A stretch of DNA of 64,000 bases from Maribacter sp. 1_MG-2023 (GCF_030547005.1 NZ_JAUOPN010000010.1:100966-164965); one strand, 5' to 3'; numbered from the stretch's first letter, positions 1-8,852 are shown. Numbers and translations: made by a program. Notes: generated by a model not told the origin, from the letters alone.

Positions 1-150
1 CTCCTCATTTCTAGGTTCATTCTCACCTATATCTACTTGAGGTACATACTGGTATTTGGCTTCACTTTTTCTATTAATAATACTAGAAGCAAGCAGCCCT
101 AATAAGAAGACTACTATAATGGTTACAACAAATAGAATTTTATTTTTCAT
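1..150 (-). CDS. nrfA: NrfA, ammonia-forming cytochrome c nitrite reductase, N-terminal fragment
   Basis: Partial: only the first 50 codons are inside the window, and the gene continues past position 1. The ATG lies at 150-148, ten bases after the stop of nrfH, so the two are co-transcribed. The visible part is a hydrophobic signal/anchor (about residues 3-23) followed by a short charged stretch ending near the sequence EPRNEE, which resembles the start of flavobacterial NrfA proteins before the first haem motif. In that family the pentahaem periplasmic enzyme reduces nitrite to ammonium with electrons passed from NrfH. No haem motif is visible here, so the call rests on the N-terminal resemblance and on the adjacent nrfH. 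Confidence 0.8.
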   Translation of the reverse strand, partial: MKNKILFVVTIIVVFLLGLLASSIINRKSEAKYQYVPQVDIGENEPRNEE

Positions 151-160
151 AATGTGGTGG

Positions 161-760
161 TTATTTAGTTGCCATTTCTTTTTCTAACCAAGCGGGAATT
201 ACTGTTTCTTCTTGATCGGTTGGTAAAGGGGCTATATTATATTTAACGGTAGACATACCATGAATACGTCCGTGAGGTACTTCTTTATGACAGCTCCAAC
301 ATTGACGCTCAGTTCTATTTTCTTTATGACCTTCTATAAAACCATCGTATTTAGTTTGGGTAACTTGTTGCACATGACATCTAATACAGTTGTTTTGAAC
401 TACTTCTTGAGAGCCTTCTCGCATAAAGATAACCTCTGGTTCTGCCCTGGCCGTAAATATTGATGCGTGATAAAGCCCGTCCATAGCCTTAAAATAATAA
501 GCATTGACAACATTATTTTGTGGAACATGACAACCGTTACACGATACCCATTCTCGATGAGAACTATGCATCCAACTATTGTAAACAGGGGTCATTACAT
601 GACAATTGACACATGCCTGCGGATTATCTGACATATAGGAAAGCACTTCACCTTCTTTCATTAAAAAAAAGCCAATACCAATGATTGCCGCTAAAGAAAA
701 AACAGCAAAAGAACGTAAAGACGAGCCTTTTTTAGGTAGTATTTTTGACTTAAACCTCAA
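161..760 (-). CDS. nrfH: NrfH, tetrahaem quinol dehydrogenase subunit of nitrite reductase
   Basis: A membrane-anchored cytochrome of the NapC/NirT/NrfH family that oxidises menaquinol and feeds electrons to NrfA for nitrite ammonification. One membrane helix spans about residues 17-33. Four CxxCH haem motifs follow, at residues 50-54, 74-78, 125-129 and 154-158. The first has a Met two residues after its His (CVNCHVM), the NrfH-type axial ligand signature. Length (199 aa) is normal. The frame begins with TTG at 760; no upstream ATG is in frame, and the N-terminal basic stretch before the helix fits an inside-facing start, but the start codon is less certain than the rest. nrfA follows 10 bases downstream. 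Confidence 0.93.
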   Translation of the reverse strand: MRFKSKILPKKGSSLRSFAVFSLAAIIGIGFFLMKEGEVLSYMSDNPQACVNCHVMTPVYNSWMHSSHREWVSCNGCHVPQNNVVNAYYFKAMDGLYHASIFTARAEPEVIFMREGSQEVVQNNCIRCHVQQVTQTKYDGFIEGHKENRTERQCWSCHKEVPHGRIHGMSTVKYNIAPLPTDQEETVIPAWLEKEMATK

Positions 761-921
761 ATCTTAATGTTTACAAAATGATGTGTATTAGTATTTCAAT
801 AACAATTTAAGGAATTATTCTATGCAAACACCATTCTAGAAAAAACATTACATTTTAATGACCTATAAGGAAAAATTACCCTTCTTATTTGTATTTAAAT
901 TACCTCTATTGCTGATGTATG

Positions 922-1215
922 TTATAAATGCAATAAAAAGTCTGGACACAATAATGGAAGAAAAACAAATACGAACAAGAAAAATAGTACAGCCCAAAGT
1001 ACGCCCATAAGCAATGGGTATATAATAATATCTCCTTTAACCTTTGGTTTTAATGAATGGGCTAGCAGACTGTGAACACCCATGCTAAACAAAGTGAAAA
1101 TGATTGCTAAAATTGTAATTAAGTATGCTTTTGAATGTGTGTCTCTAATGGTGAACAAATAAAAACCCAATCCTAATGCAATTGCTATTATAATACTATA
1201 AACTCTTCTAGCCAT
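922..1215 (-). CDS. small three-helix membrane protein, unknown function
   Basis: A 97-residue protein with three predicted membrane helices (about residues 5-20, 30-52 and 66-92). No catalytic or metal-binding motif is recognisable. It starts 11 bases after the stop of the upstream tandem UspA gene on the same strand, so the two are probably one transcript. It may also read through toward nrfHA, 161 bases further on. Context with universal-stress proteins and nitrite respiration suggests a role under low oxygen or energy stress, but that is inference from position only. Confidence 0.65.
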   Translation of the reverse strand: MARRVYSIIIAIALGLGFYLFTIRDTHSKAYLITILAIIFTLFSMGVHSLLAHSLKPKVKGDIIIYPLLMGVLWAVLFFLFVFVFLPLLCPDFLLHL

Positions 1216-1226
1216 GACTAACTGTT

Positions 1227-2102
1227 TTAAAGTGCCTGTTTGAAATAAAATAATTGATGATTTGATCCTCTAAAACTTAAGAGCGGTACTCTGCCGTAAG
1301 ATTCCATTTTCTTTACTAAATCTCTATGAAATACATTTTTTAGAATTCCCTTATGTTCTCTTTCTAAAATAACCACTAAATCTGCATTTGTATCACCTAG
1401 GTAAATTCTAAGCGTTTCAAAAACATCTTCTGTAAACAATAATTCAAAATCAATTTGATCATAGTTTACTTTTTCGTGGAGCATCTCCTTAAACCACTCT
1501 AGCTGCATTCCTCCTTTGTATTCATCTTTAGTAGAAATATGAACCACTTTTATAGCTGCTTTTAACTGTTGGGCCATTTCTACCAACTTACGAATGGCAT
1601 ATATATCTTCTTCTTCAAAATCAGTTGCATATACTATATTCTTAATAAGCATATAAGAAGCATCTGACGGTATACTCAATACCGGACAAGGAGATTTTTC
1701 TAATAAGTTTCTAGTAGTACTACCCATTATCACTTCTCTAATGGTACTGCCCCCTTTAATGCCAAGAATAATTAGGTAAGCATGCCATTCTACTGCAACT
1801 GAAATTAAACCTTGTACAACCGATTTATCTTCATAAGCTTCTAATACTACATTGGGATCTTGCCAAGAACTCCCCAAATGCTCATCGCAGAATTCTTCAA
1901 GTTTAAATCTGTGTGATTTATGTGCAGTTTTGTCTAGATGTGGAAAAGGTTCGTCGAGATTATCTGTACCCAATATGGTAGGGTAATCAAATACATGACT
2001 AATGACCAAACGGGTTTCCATTTGCTTAGCCATATGGTACGCATATTTTAATGCTGCTATAGAATTTTCAGAATAATCGGTACAATATAGTATGGTCTTC
2101 AC
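1227..2102 (-). CDS. tandem-domain universal stress protein (UspA family)
   Basis: Two UspA (adenine nucleotide alpha-hydrolase-like) domains, about residues 1-145 and 150-280. The first keeps the nucleotide-binding pattern G-x2-G-x9-G-S (G114, G117, G127, S128), so it probably binds ATP. The second domain lacks a clear copy of it. The protein is cytoplasmic, with no signal peptide. The start is GTG at 2102. Such tandem proteins are common in Bacteroidota, where they are linked to starvation and hypoxia responses. It is divergent from the plus-strand stress block beginning at 2335, with 232 bases of shared upstream DNA. Confidence 0.88.
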   Translation of the reverse strand: MKTILYCTDYSENSIAALKYAYHMAKQMETRLVISHVFDYPTILGTDNLDEPFPHLDKTAHKSHRFKLEEFCDEHLGSSWQDPNVVLEAYEDKSVVQGLISVAVEWHAYLIILGIKGGSTIREVIMGSTTRNLLEKSPCPVLSIPSDASYMLIKNIVYATDFEEEDIYAIRKLVEMAQQLKAAIKVVHISTKDEYKGGMQLEWFKEMLHEKVNYDQIDFELLFTEDVFETLRIYLGDTNADLVVILEREHKGILKNVFHRDLVKKMESYGRVPLLSFRGSNHQLFYFKQAL

Positions 2103-2334
2103 GAGATTATTATTTTAAATATTTTTACCTAAAGTATTGACTATCAAAATAAAAGACCATGACCAGCATCATGTCTACTAAATTTTATAAATTATTAAGG
2201 TAACAATCTTAAATAGGAATGATTTATCTTAAAATACTCACGACTGGTGGTTAACTTTATAATAATCATGATTTTGGTCATAAATTTTCAACCCTTGGGG
2301 TAATAACTTTATACTTTAATTAAAAAGTGTAGAA

Positions 2335-2793
2335 ATGAGCAATTTTAGAAATAGACCAAAAGACAATTACATTCATGAAGCAGACTGGAAATCGCTCTAT
2401 GTATTGACCGAACATTGGAAATCAGATATGGCTTTCTACAATGAAGACTTAAAGTTTTTACATCATCTAATAGATAAATACTTTATGTGGATTTCTAAGA
2501 AAGATAATATCGATATGGTTAGAGAAATTGAAGTAAGCCTTATTGATACAGATAAAAAATGCAATACACTAGTTAAAAAGATTGATACGCACCTACATCA
2601 TTTAGCTGAGTTAATAGATAACCCTTTTACCTACGACTCTCACATCTTTAGAACTGAACATGAGCAGCTTGAAGATGACCTAACACTTTTCGTAAAGCAA
2701 TTTAGAGCAAACCGTAAAGAAGTATTTGCAATTACCGAACATGTTATCGATGGTGAAGAAATGATAAGACGATTAGGTATTACAAGGATATAA
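2335..2793 (+). CDS. helical protein of unknown function beside UspA
   Basis: A 152-residue soluble, mostly alpha-helical protein. It has many charged residues and a His/Asp/Glu-rich middle (HLHHLAEL and nearby acidic residues), with no signal peptide. I do not recognise a named family. The spacing of helices looks like a four-helix bundle, but the His and Glu residues do not form a clear di-metal signature. It is the first gene of a plus-strand series, followed 42 bases later by a UspA gene, so a stress role is plausible by association. Confidence 0.7.
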   Translation: MSNFRNRPKDNYIHEADWKSLYVLTEHWKSDMAFYNEDLKFLHHLIDKYFMWISKKDNIDMVREIEVSLIDTDKKCNTLVKKIDTHLHHLAELIDNPFTYDSHIFRTEHEQLEDDLTLFVKQFRANRKEVFAITEHVIDGEEMIRRLGITRI

Positions 2794-2835
2794 AAATCAA
2801 ACTATTTACTTATTAAAACTCAAAGCTATTCAACT

Positions 2836-3645
2836 ATGAAAAAAGTTATTATTCCTACAGATTTTTCTTTAAATGCACTAAAGGCAATTGATTACGCTCT
2901 TGAGCTTTTTAAAAATGAAGCGTGTACTTTTTATATTCTTCATGGCTACCATAATGCTCCTTCATCAGAAATGTCTAAATCTGCCACTCAAAAATCTTTA
3001 GATCTTTTGGTTAAAAGTTTAGAAATGCAAACTGCTGATGAAGAGTTCTATTTTGAAGGTATTTTGAAAACGGAATCTGCTTTGAATTTAACGAACCAAT
3101 CTCAAAAAATCATCAATGCCGATTTTGTTATTATTGGCACAAGGGGCGCATCTAACTTTAGTCAGATCTTTATTGGCAGCAATGCTTTAGATTTAATTGA
3201 GCATCTAGAAAATTCGGCTTTAATTATTGTTCCACCAGAATATGAGAGCTCTAGTTCAAAAGAAATTGTTTTGGCCACCGATTATAAACATACGTTTACA
3301 AATGCCGAGTTATCTCCTCTTTTGAAAATGGTTAACTTAAAAAAAACTACATTAAATATTGCGCATGTTAAAGCCGAAGAAGCTTTAAGCGATGAACAAA
3401 AAGCGAACAAAGAATTATTGAAAAGTGAATTGAAAGAAGTTAAAAATCATTTTTTTGAAATTGAACTTCAAGACAATGTGGCGTATACTCTTCATCAAAT
3501 TGAAAAAGAAAATAAGAGTATTGATACCATGATAATTTTAAAAACCAAACATGGCTTTTTCAAGCAACTCTTGAGAGAAAATATCATTAAAAATCTAAGT
3601 GCTAAAACAAAAATTCCTTTATTAGTTTTATCACAAGTCAAATAA
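2836..3645 (+). CDS. tandem-domain universal stress protein (UspA family)
   Basis: A second tandem UspA protein of 269 residues. The first domain (about 1-135) carries the ATP-binding pattern G101-x2-G104-x9-G114-S115. The second domain (about 142-268) is degenerate and lacks it. It has no export signal. It sits between a helical protein and a 71-residue protein, with 14 bases to the latter, so the three probably form one transcript. Its presence beside a divergent UspA gene at 1227-2102 suggests a shared stress regulon. Confidence 0.87.
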   Translation: MKKVIIPTDFSLNALKAIDYALELFKNEACTFYILHGYHNAPSSEMSKSATQKSLDLLVKSLEMQTADEEFYFEGILKTESALNLTNQSQKIINADFVIIGTRGASNFSQIFIGSNALDLIEHLENSALIIVPPEYESSSSKEIVLATDYKHTFTNAELSPLLKMVNLKKTTLNIAHVKAEEALSDEQKANKELLKSELKEVKNHFFEIELQDNVAYTLHQIEKENKSIDTMIILKTKHGFFKQLLRENIIKNLSAKTKIPLLVLSQVK

Positions 3646-3659
3646 TTAAAAACCAGAAT

Positions 3660-3875
3660 ATGAAACAATTACATAAAATACTTAATGAAATTACCGCGTT
3701 GACATTGAATATAGAAACGAATTACCCAGAATTATATCGTTCGCTAGATGAAAACCCTTTGACCTTGCCCGTTAGTCAACATCCGCATATGGATAAAGTG
3801 GTTATGCAAGAATACCTAGAGAGTTTAAAACAGATTTTAAACCATTATTTAGAGGAGCATATAAGTTCTAAATAG
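3660..3875 (+). CDS. small protein of unknown function
   Basis: A 71-residue, acidic, mostly helical protein with no membrane segment and no recognised domain. The start ATG is 14 bases after the UspA stop, which makes translation as part of that operon likely. It contains a short Pro/Leu-rich central loop (about residues 32-42) between two helices. Nothing in the sequence indicates a specific function. Confidence 0.6.
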   Translation: MKQLHKILNEITALTLNIETNYPELYRSLDENPLTLPVSQHPHMDKVVMQEYLESLKQILNHYLEEHISSK

Positions 3876-3968
3876 CAGTTTAAAAATACTATGCTAACAC
3901 TTGGGTCAATTTTTATTCTTACTTTATATATTTAAAAAAATCAACAGACCGTAATAGACCAATACTAA

Positions 3969-5651
3969 ATGGCCATATTAAGAATTCCAACTCAAAAAGA
4001 AATAAAGCGGTACGCTACCCTATTCAATGTACTGGTTAAATACGGTTTTGAAGATGTGTTATCACATAGTCCCATTCTTAAAATAATTCCAAAGAAATAT
4101 TTAGAAAAACATCCTGAGACGAAAACAAATCTTTCCTTTTCTAAATATGAACGCATAAGAATGGTGTTAGAGGAATTAGGACCTACCTATATAAAACTCG
4201 GACAGATTTTTAGTACTCGTGAAGATATGCTACCGCTTGAGTTAGTAGATGAGTTAGAAAAATTACAAGATCATGTACCAAAACTTAAAGACTTTGATGT
4301 TATAGCTACTGTTGAAGAAGAATTAGGTATTGAAAAGTTCAAGTATTTTGCTACAATTGAATTAGAGCCATTAGCTGCCGCATCTTTAGCACAGGTACAT
4401 CGAGCTCAACTCGTAAACGGCGAAGAGGTAATTTTAAAAATTCAAAGACCAAATATTACCGAGATTATTGAAGCCGACCTTATGGTCATGAAACAGGTTG
4501 CAGATAGTCTTGAGAAATACAGCTCGCAGGCAAAAGCTTTTCAACCTATTCGTATTATAGAATCTTTTGAACGCAGTATAAAAGAAGAACTTCAGTTTGC
4601 GAGAGAAATAGACAATACCGAACGTTTTGCTCAAAATTTTGCGGGTAATGAGTTTATTCATGTTCCAGAAGTCTATAAAGAACTTTCAACAGATAAAATT
4701 ATTTGTATGGAGTTTATAGATGGCATTAAAGTATCTAATGTAGAAGCATTGATTACCACAAACATAGACCCAAAAGCAGTTGCCAAAATTGGTGTAGACC
4801 TTTATATTGAACAAATATTGGATTTTGGTTTTTTTCATGCAGATCCGCATCCTGGTAACATATTTATACTTCCGGAAAGCGGAAAAGTATGCTTTTTAGA
4901 TTTCGGAATGATGGGTACTATTCTGCCCAACGAAAAAGAATCTATAAATGATCTACTACTCTATTTTTTAAGTAAAGACGTTAAAAAAATAATCATCTTA
5001 CTTGAAAAAATCGCAATAAGAACAAATATACCCGATTATAAAAAACTAGAACAAGACCTTTATCAATTACTTGAAGGTGTTAGTAATACCGCCATTCAAA
5101 ATATTAAACTTGGCGATACCTTGTCTCAGTTCAAAGTTGTGTTATACGAGAATCAAATTATAATACCACATTACCTTTATATGCTTATAAGAGGTATTGT
5201 TCTTATTGAAGGCGTAGGCCTTAAACTTGATCCCGAATTTAACATCACCAAAAATCTAGAGCCATATACAGCAAAGATTTTACGAAAGAGATTTAGTTTA
5301 AAATACCTGTTTAAAAAGAATCTCAACCGTATAAAAGATATTAATGCATTAGCTGATACACTGCCCGATGATATAAACACCATCGTAAAAAAAATAAAAG
5401 AGGGTAAGTTAGAGATTGTGCATGAGCATAACGGTCTTAAAGAATTTCAAACTGCTACTAGTAAAGCTGTAAACCGATTAGTTTTCGCCGTTATTATAGC
5501 TGCACTTTCAATAGGATCATCATTATTGGTAATGGCAAAAATGCCGCCACTAATTAATGGAATACCACTTTTAGGTGCTATTGGCTTTGTGATTTCTGCA
5601 CTTTTAGGGTTTTATATTATCATTTCTATTTTCAGAAATGATCAATTTTAA
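3969..5651 (+). CDS. ABC1/UbiB-family atypical kinase-like protein
   Basis: A 560-residue protein of the AarF/UbiB/ABC1 family. It shows the family KxGQ motif (K76-G78-Q79), the alanine-rich loop ending SLAQVH (about residues 136-144), the nucleotide-binding Lys in VILKIQRP (K157), a catalytic HADPHPGN motif and a downstream LDFG. Two C-terminal membrane helices (about 505-555) anchor it. Family members act as ATPases or atypical kinases supporting quinone lipid biosynthesis or lipid handling. Menaquinone users keep paralogues whose substrates are unknown, so I do not assign ubiB. The next gene starts 11 bases downstream. Confidence 0.88.
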   Translation: MAILRIPTQKEIKRYATLFNVLVKYGFEDVLSHSPILKIIPKKYLEKHPETKTNLSFSKYERIRMVLEELGPTYIKLGQIFSTREDMLPLELVDELEKLQDHVPKLKDFDVIATVEEELGIEKFKYFATIELEPLAAASLAQVHRAQLVNGEEVILKIQRPNITEIIEADLMVMKQVADSLEKYSSQAKAFQPIRIIESFERSIKEELQFAREIDNTERFAQNFAGNEFIHVPEVYKELSTDKIICMEFIDGIKVSNVEALITTNIDPKAVAKIGVDLYIEQILDFGFFHADPHPGNIFILPESGKVCFLDFGMMGTILPNEKESINDLLLYFLSKDVKKIIILLEKIAIRTNIPDYKKLEQDLYQLLEGVSNTAIQNIKLGDTLSQFKVVLYENQIIIPHYLYMLIRGIVLIEGVGLKLDPEFNITKNLEPYTAKILRKRFSLKYLFKKNLNRIKDINALADTLPDDINTIVKKIKEGKLEIVHEHNGLKEFQTATSKAVNRLVFAVIIAALSIGSSLLVMAKMPPLINGIPLLGAIGFVISALLGFYIIISIFRNDQF

Positions 5652-5662
5652 GCAGTACATAA

Positions 5663-6943
5663 ATGGATGAAGTTGATAAAATAATCAAAGTTTTAGACCC
5701 TTACATTTTAGGGGTACTCATCAGTTTAGGCATAGGTCTAATTCTTGGACTAGAAAGAGAATATAATAACCTAAAAGAAGATAAAGGATTTGCCGGTATA
5801 CGAGCTTTCCCTATCGTTGCTATTATAGGTTTTACTTTAGGTAGCCTAACCGAAACCTACTCTACCTGGTTACCTATTATTGGTTTAGGCGCCTTCATTT
5901 TCTTTTTAGGCTTCAACCATTTATATAAAGAGACTGTTGAGTATGAACGGAGCTTTACCACCAACATTGCTTTAATTGCTACTCTAATATTAGGCTTAAT
6001 GGTTTCTGCCGAATATTATAGAAATGCAGTTGCTACGGCCGTTATTATTGTGACCTTACTTTCGCTAAAGACTCGTTTTCATACCGTTATTAGAAACATT
6101 ACTTCTGATGAGCTTTTTGCGTTGATAAAGTTTTCTATAATCGCTTTATTGATCCTACCGTTTTTACCTAATAACAATTACGGTCCTAATGAGTTAATAA
6201 ATCCGTTTGAGATTGGGTCTATTATTGTCATTGTATCGTTCTTAAATTTTATTGGTTATTTTCTGGTCAAATTTGTAGGCTCAAAAAAAGGAATTTTATT
6301 GACTGCTATTCTTGGCGGACTCATTTCAAGCACGGCAGTGACATGGAGCTACGCATCTAGAAGTGTTGAATCTCCAGAATTGTCTAGAAAATATGCTGCG
6401 GGTATCATCATTGCATCGGCAATTATGTTTCCCAGACTCGCATTGTTGACTTACATTTTCAATAGTGCGTTATTTATGTATGTAGCAATACCCTTTGCTG
6501 TGTTTTCAGTAATATGTCTTATAGTTTCTTTAATTCTAATTAAAGAAGATACCAATAAACCTGACACGAATATCAACCTTGGCAACCCAATGAATCTTCT
6601 TAATGCCATTGGTTTCGGTGTTATTTATGTGGTAATACTCTTTGCTGTTTTTTATAGTAATCAATATTTTGGAGAAAGTGGATTGTACTATTCTGCTTTA
6701 ATTGCCGGGTTAGCAGATACCGATGCCATTACTATTAGTTTGGCAAAATTTGCTTCTGACACAGAAAAAATCAAATTAGCATCGTCTGTAATTGTTACCG
6801 CCGTAATGAGCAATATGCTTGTTAAATTAGGAATTGCCCTATTTAAAGGTTCTAAAGTAACTGGTAAATTAGTGGGCTATACTTTTGCCGGTATTATTGT
6901 AATTGGTGTTTTATATGTTGTAATCGCTAATTGGTCATTATAA
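5663..6943 (+). CDS. MgtC/SapB plus DUF4010 multispanning membrane protein
   Basis: A 426-residue integral membrane protein with about twelve hydrophobic segments. The N-terminal third has the MgtC/SapB-like pattern LGIGLILGLEREYNN (about residues 19-33), an Arg-Glu-containing helix end seen in that family. The remainder matches the DUF4010 type, with a conserved GLADTDAITIS stretch in the second half. Function is unknown; metal or osmotic homeostasis is a guess from the MgtC domain. It is 11 bases after the ABC1 kinase gene and is the last gene of that run. Confidence 0.8.
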   Translation: MDEVDKIIKVLDPYILGVLISLGIGLILGLEREYNNLKEDKGFAGIRAFPIVAIIGFTLGSLTETYSTWLPIIGLGAFIFFLGFNHLYKETVEYERSFTTNIALIATLILGLMVSAEYYRNAVATAVIIVTLLSLKTRFHTVIRNITSDELFALIKFSIIALLILPFLPNNNYGPNELINPFEIGSIIVIVSFLNFIGYFLVKFVGSKKGILLTAILGGLISSTAVTWSYASRSVESPELSRKYAAGIIIASAIMFPRLALLTYIFNSALFMYVAIPFAVFSVICLIVSLILIKEDTNKPDTNINLGNPMNLLNAIGFGVIYVVILFAVFYSNQYFGESGLYYSALIAGLADTDAITISLAKFASDTEKIKLASSVIVTAVMSNMLVKLGIALFKGSKVTGKLVGYTFAGIIVIGVLYVVIANWSL

Positions 6944-7046
6944 ATTAGGCGATAGAGGTCTTCACTACTGAATCTAAATTATCAAAAAGTCGCTTTTTTA
7001 AAATAAAATTAGCAAATTTAAGTCGTTGATTCTCTACATTCGCCCA

Positions 7047-8201
7047 TTACCTCGTAGCATTGACAATAGCATCTGCAATTTCTGGGTAAACCCATTCTAA
7101 TGTGTTCCTATTGAAAAGACCAAATTCATCGGCATTACCATTGTCCCACCAAATAGGACAAATACCGCGCTCAGCGCATAACTCAGCATAATATTCTGCA
7201 TGTGCTAAACGATCTGCCACGTTATTTGCAAATGTAGAGCCCCATTCACCCATTACTACTGCCCTACCTTCGGTCTCGAACTTATCTTGAATGGTATTAA
7301 ATTCTTGTGTTAACTGCTCCTTATCAGCGTCTGTACCCCAAGTTGGATCAGTACCCGCTAAAGAGAATAAATAAGGGGAATAACTATGAATAGATACAAT
7401 TATATTTTCATCATTATTAGGAACTAGATAATCTTCTAAGACATTGTCACCAGTGCCTGCGGCATAAGTAGAAACCATAATTTTTCTAATTGCATTGTTG
7501 CCTCCCGTAGCACGGATTGCATCAACACCTACTTGGTGATATTGATTTACAACATCTCGACCTTCGGCAGTACCACCTTCCCATTCTTCAGGAGACCCTT
7601 CGTGGCGTGGCTCATTTAAAGTTTCAAAGATTACATAATCTCCATAAGGTTTGAATCTATTAGCTATTTGTGTCCATGTTTTTATTAATCGATCTTTTAC
7701 TGCCGGTGCATTTTCATACGTAGGTATGATCCACTCATCGTCATGATGAATATTGATGATAACATACATGTCATTATTTAAAGCATAATTTGCAATATCT
7801 TCTACCCTATCTAACCAGTCAGATTCTAAAATATAATCTGGTGCCGCACCTGTATGAAACCTCCAAGTAACAGGTAATCGTAAAGTTTTAAATCCTTTTT
7901 CAAAAATCGCATCAATCATTGCCTTGGTTGTAAAGGGATTTCCCCATGCTGTCTTATCTACATCTTCTGTATCTAAAGTATTACCCAAGTTCCAACCAGA
8001 ACCCATGTCCAACACAAATTCTTTGGGCGATATATCTCGCATATCACCATTAATAACTTCACTAGGTATAACATCGTTTTCAGGTGTTTCAACGCTGTCT
8101 GTACCTTCTGAAGGACTATTATTTACTTGATTTTCTGAACTAGAGCATCCTATTAAAATAGTGATACTTAAAAGAATTAAAAACGGAGAAATATTTTTCA
8201 T
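7047..8201 (-). CDS. GH5-family endoglucanase-like lipoprotein
   Basis: A glycoside hydrolase family 5 protein that would cut beta-1,4-linked glucan or related hemicellulose outside the cytoplasm. The longer open frame starts with TTG at 8219. The ATG at 8201 is preferred because AAGAAGG lies just upstream of it. From that start, a signal peptide ends in a lipobox with Cys19. The GH5 barrel holds the acid/base Glu in TLNEPRH (E197) and the nucleophile in VVMGEWG (E319), plus the conserved HH pair near residue 153. Length (384 aa) suits a single catalytic domain; no carbohydrate-binding module is visible. Its neighbours are other carbohydrate-active genes. Confidence 0.9.
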   Translation of the reverse strand: MKNISPFLILLSITILIGCSSSENQVNNSPSEGTDSVETPENDVIPSEVINGDMRDISPKEFVLDMGSGWNLGNTLDTEDVDKTAWGNPFTTKAMIDAIFEKGFKTLRLPVTWRFHTGAAPDYILESDWLDRVEDIANYALNNDMYVIINIHHDDEWIIPTYENAPAVKDRLIKTWTQIANRFKPYGDYVIFETLNEPRHEGSPEEWEGGTAEGRDVVNQYHQVGVDAIRATGGNNAIRKIMVSTYAAGTGDNVLEDYLVPNNDENIIVSIHSYSPYLFSLAGTDPTWGTDADKEQLTQEFNTIQDKFETEGRAVVMGEWGSTFANNVADRLAHAEYYAELCAERGICPIWWDNGNADEFGLFNRNTLEWVYPEIADAIVNATR

Positions 8202-8350
8202 TTGCGCCTTCTTATCCAAAGAACAAATCGTGTGTGATTAATGCTACACTTGCGACTTGTTTATTTATAAATGGAATATAAGCAATTAGGAAATAAAATA
8301 CTATTCAAGACAAATACCCCCCTTTTTAAGGCTTCTTGAACTAAAATAAG

Positions 8351-8439
8351 ATTTAAATAATCCTAATAAACCCTCATTGCAAATAACAACATGAAGGCTA
8401 TCGCCTTTTCATTTTTTGTTTCCAATCGTTTACAAAAAC
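8351..8439. repeat. direct repeat copy 1 (89 bp, 103-bp period)
   Basis: An 89-base unit beginning ATTTAAATAATCCTAAT, repeated once more at 8454-8542 with a single base difference (A versus G after CCTAAT). It includes a short hairpin AAGGC-TATC-GCCTT followed by a T-rich stretch on the plus strand, and the motif GTTTCCAATCGTTTACAAA. It lies upstream of the GH5 gene and downstream of tRNA-Pro. It contains no open frame worth calling. Confidence 0.9.
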
Positions 8440-8453
8440 AAGAAAAAAAAAGG

Positions 8454-8542
8454 ATTTAAATAATCCTAATGAACCCTCATTGCAAATAACAACATGAAGG
8501 CTATCGCCTTTTCATTTTTTGTTTCCAATCGTTTACAAAAAC
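8454..8542. repeat. direct repeat copy 2 (89 bp)
   Basis: Second copy of the 89-base unit at 8351-8439, offset by exactly 103 bases and almost identical, so the duplication is recent or under selection. The 14-base spacer between copies is A-rich. On the minus strand each copy contains TGTAAACGATTGGAAAC, which partly resembles LacI-family operators. That resemblance is incomplete. Confidence 0.9.
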
Positions 8543-8560
8543 TATGTTTTTGACACTTTT

Positions 8561-8594
8561 GAAAACAAAAAATGAACTGTTCTCACAGTTCATT
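8561..8594 (-). terminator. rho-independent terminator of tRNA-Pro
   Basis: A perfect 10-bp inverted repeat (8571-8580 with 8585-8594, arms AATGAACTGT/ACAGTTCATT, loop of 4), followed on the minus strand by TTTTGTTTTC. It sits 12 bases after the 3' end of the tRNA and is oriented to stop its transcript. Confidence 0.85.
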
Positions 8595-8605
8595 TTCTTA
8601 TTCAG

Positions 8606-8679
8606 TCGGGATGACAGGATTTGAACCTGCGACCACTCGACCCCCAGCCGAGTGCGCTACCGGACTGCGCTACATCCCG
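8606..8679 (-). tRNA. tRNA-Pro (anticodon GGG)
   Basis: A 74-base cloverleaf on the minus strand. The acceptor stem CGGGATG pairs with CATCCCG, with discriminator A at 8606. The D-arm GCGC/GCGC, an anticodon stem CTCGG/TCGAG with loop CTGGGGG (anticodon GGG), and a T-arm GCAGG-TTCAAAT-CCTGT are all present. The 3' CCA is not encoded. The GGG anticodon reads CCC and CCU proline codons. Confidence 0.96.
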
Positions 8680-8723
8680 AAATTTAAATGGAAATTAGTC
8701 TCCAAAATATTACGTAGTTTTTC

Positions 8724-8791
8724 AACGCCTTAAAATGAACTGTAGTGCAGTTTATCCTGAGAGAAGTCGAAGGGCTACATCCCGAAAATTC
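8724..8791 (-). pseudogene. remnant of a second tRNA-Pro copy with terminator
   Basis: On the minus strand this stretch begins with TTTTCGGGATGTAGC, matching the 5' end of the intact tRNA-Pro (CTACATCCCGAAA on the plus strand at 8670-8682 and again at 8775-8787). It ends with ACAGTTCATTTT, matching the tRNA terminator arm. The body of the tRNA between them is missing and replaced by a short CTTCGACTTCTCTCAG-type repeat. This is best read as a degenerate tandem duplicate of the tRNA transcription unit. Confidence 0.6.
8757..8774 (-). repeat. short dispersed CTTCG..CTCAG repeat element
   Basis: On the minus strand reads CCCTTCGACTTCTCTCAG. A closely similar element, CTTCGGCTTCGCTCAG, lies near 63883-63898 on the plus strand. 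Elements of this type are frequent between genes in Bacteroidota genomes; two copies in one window support a dispersed repeat. Confidence 0.55.
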
Positions 8792-8852
8792 CGATTGCAA
8801 AAATAGAGAAGTTCTTTAGATTAAAATCTATCTTTTACTAAAACTTGAATTA

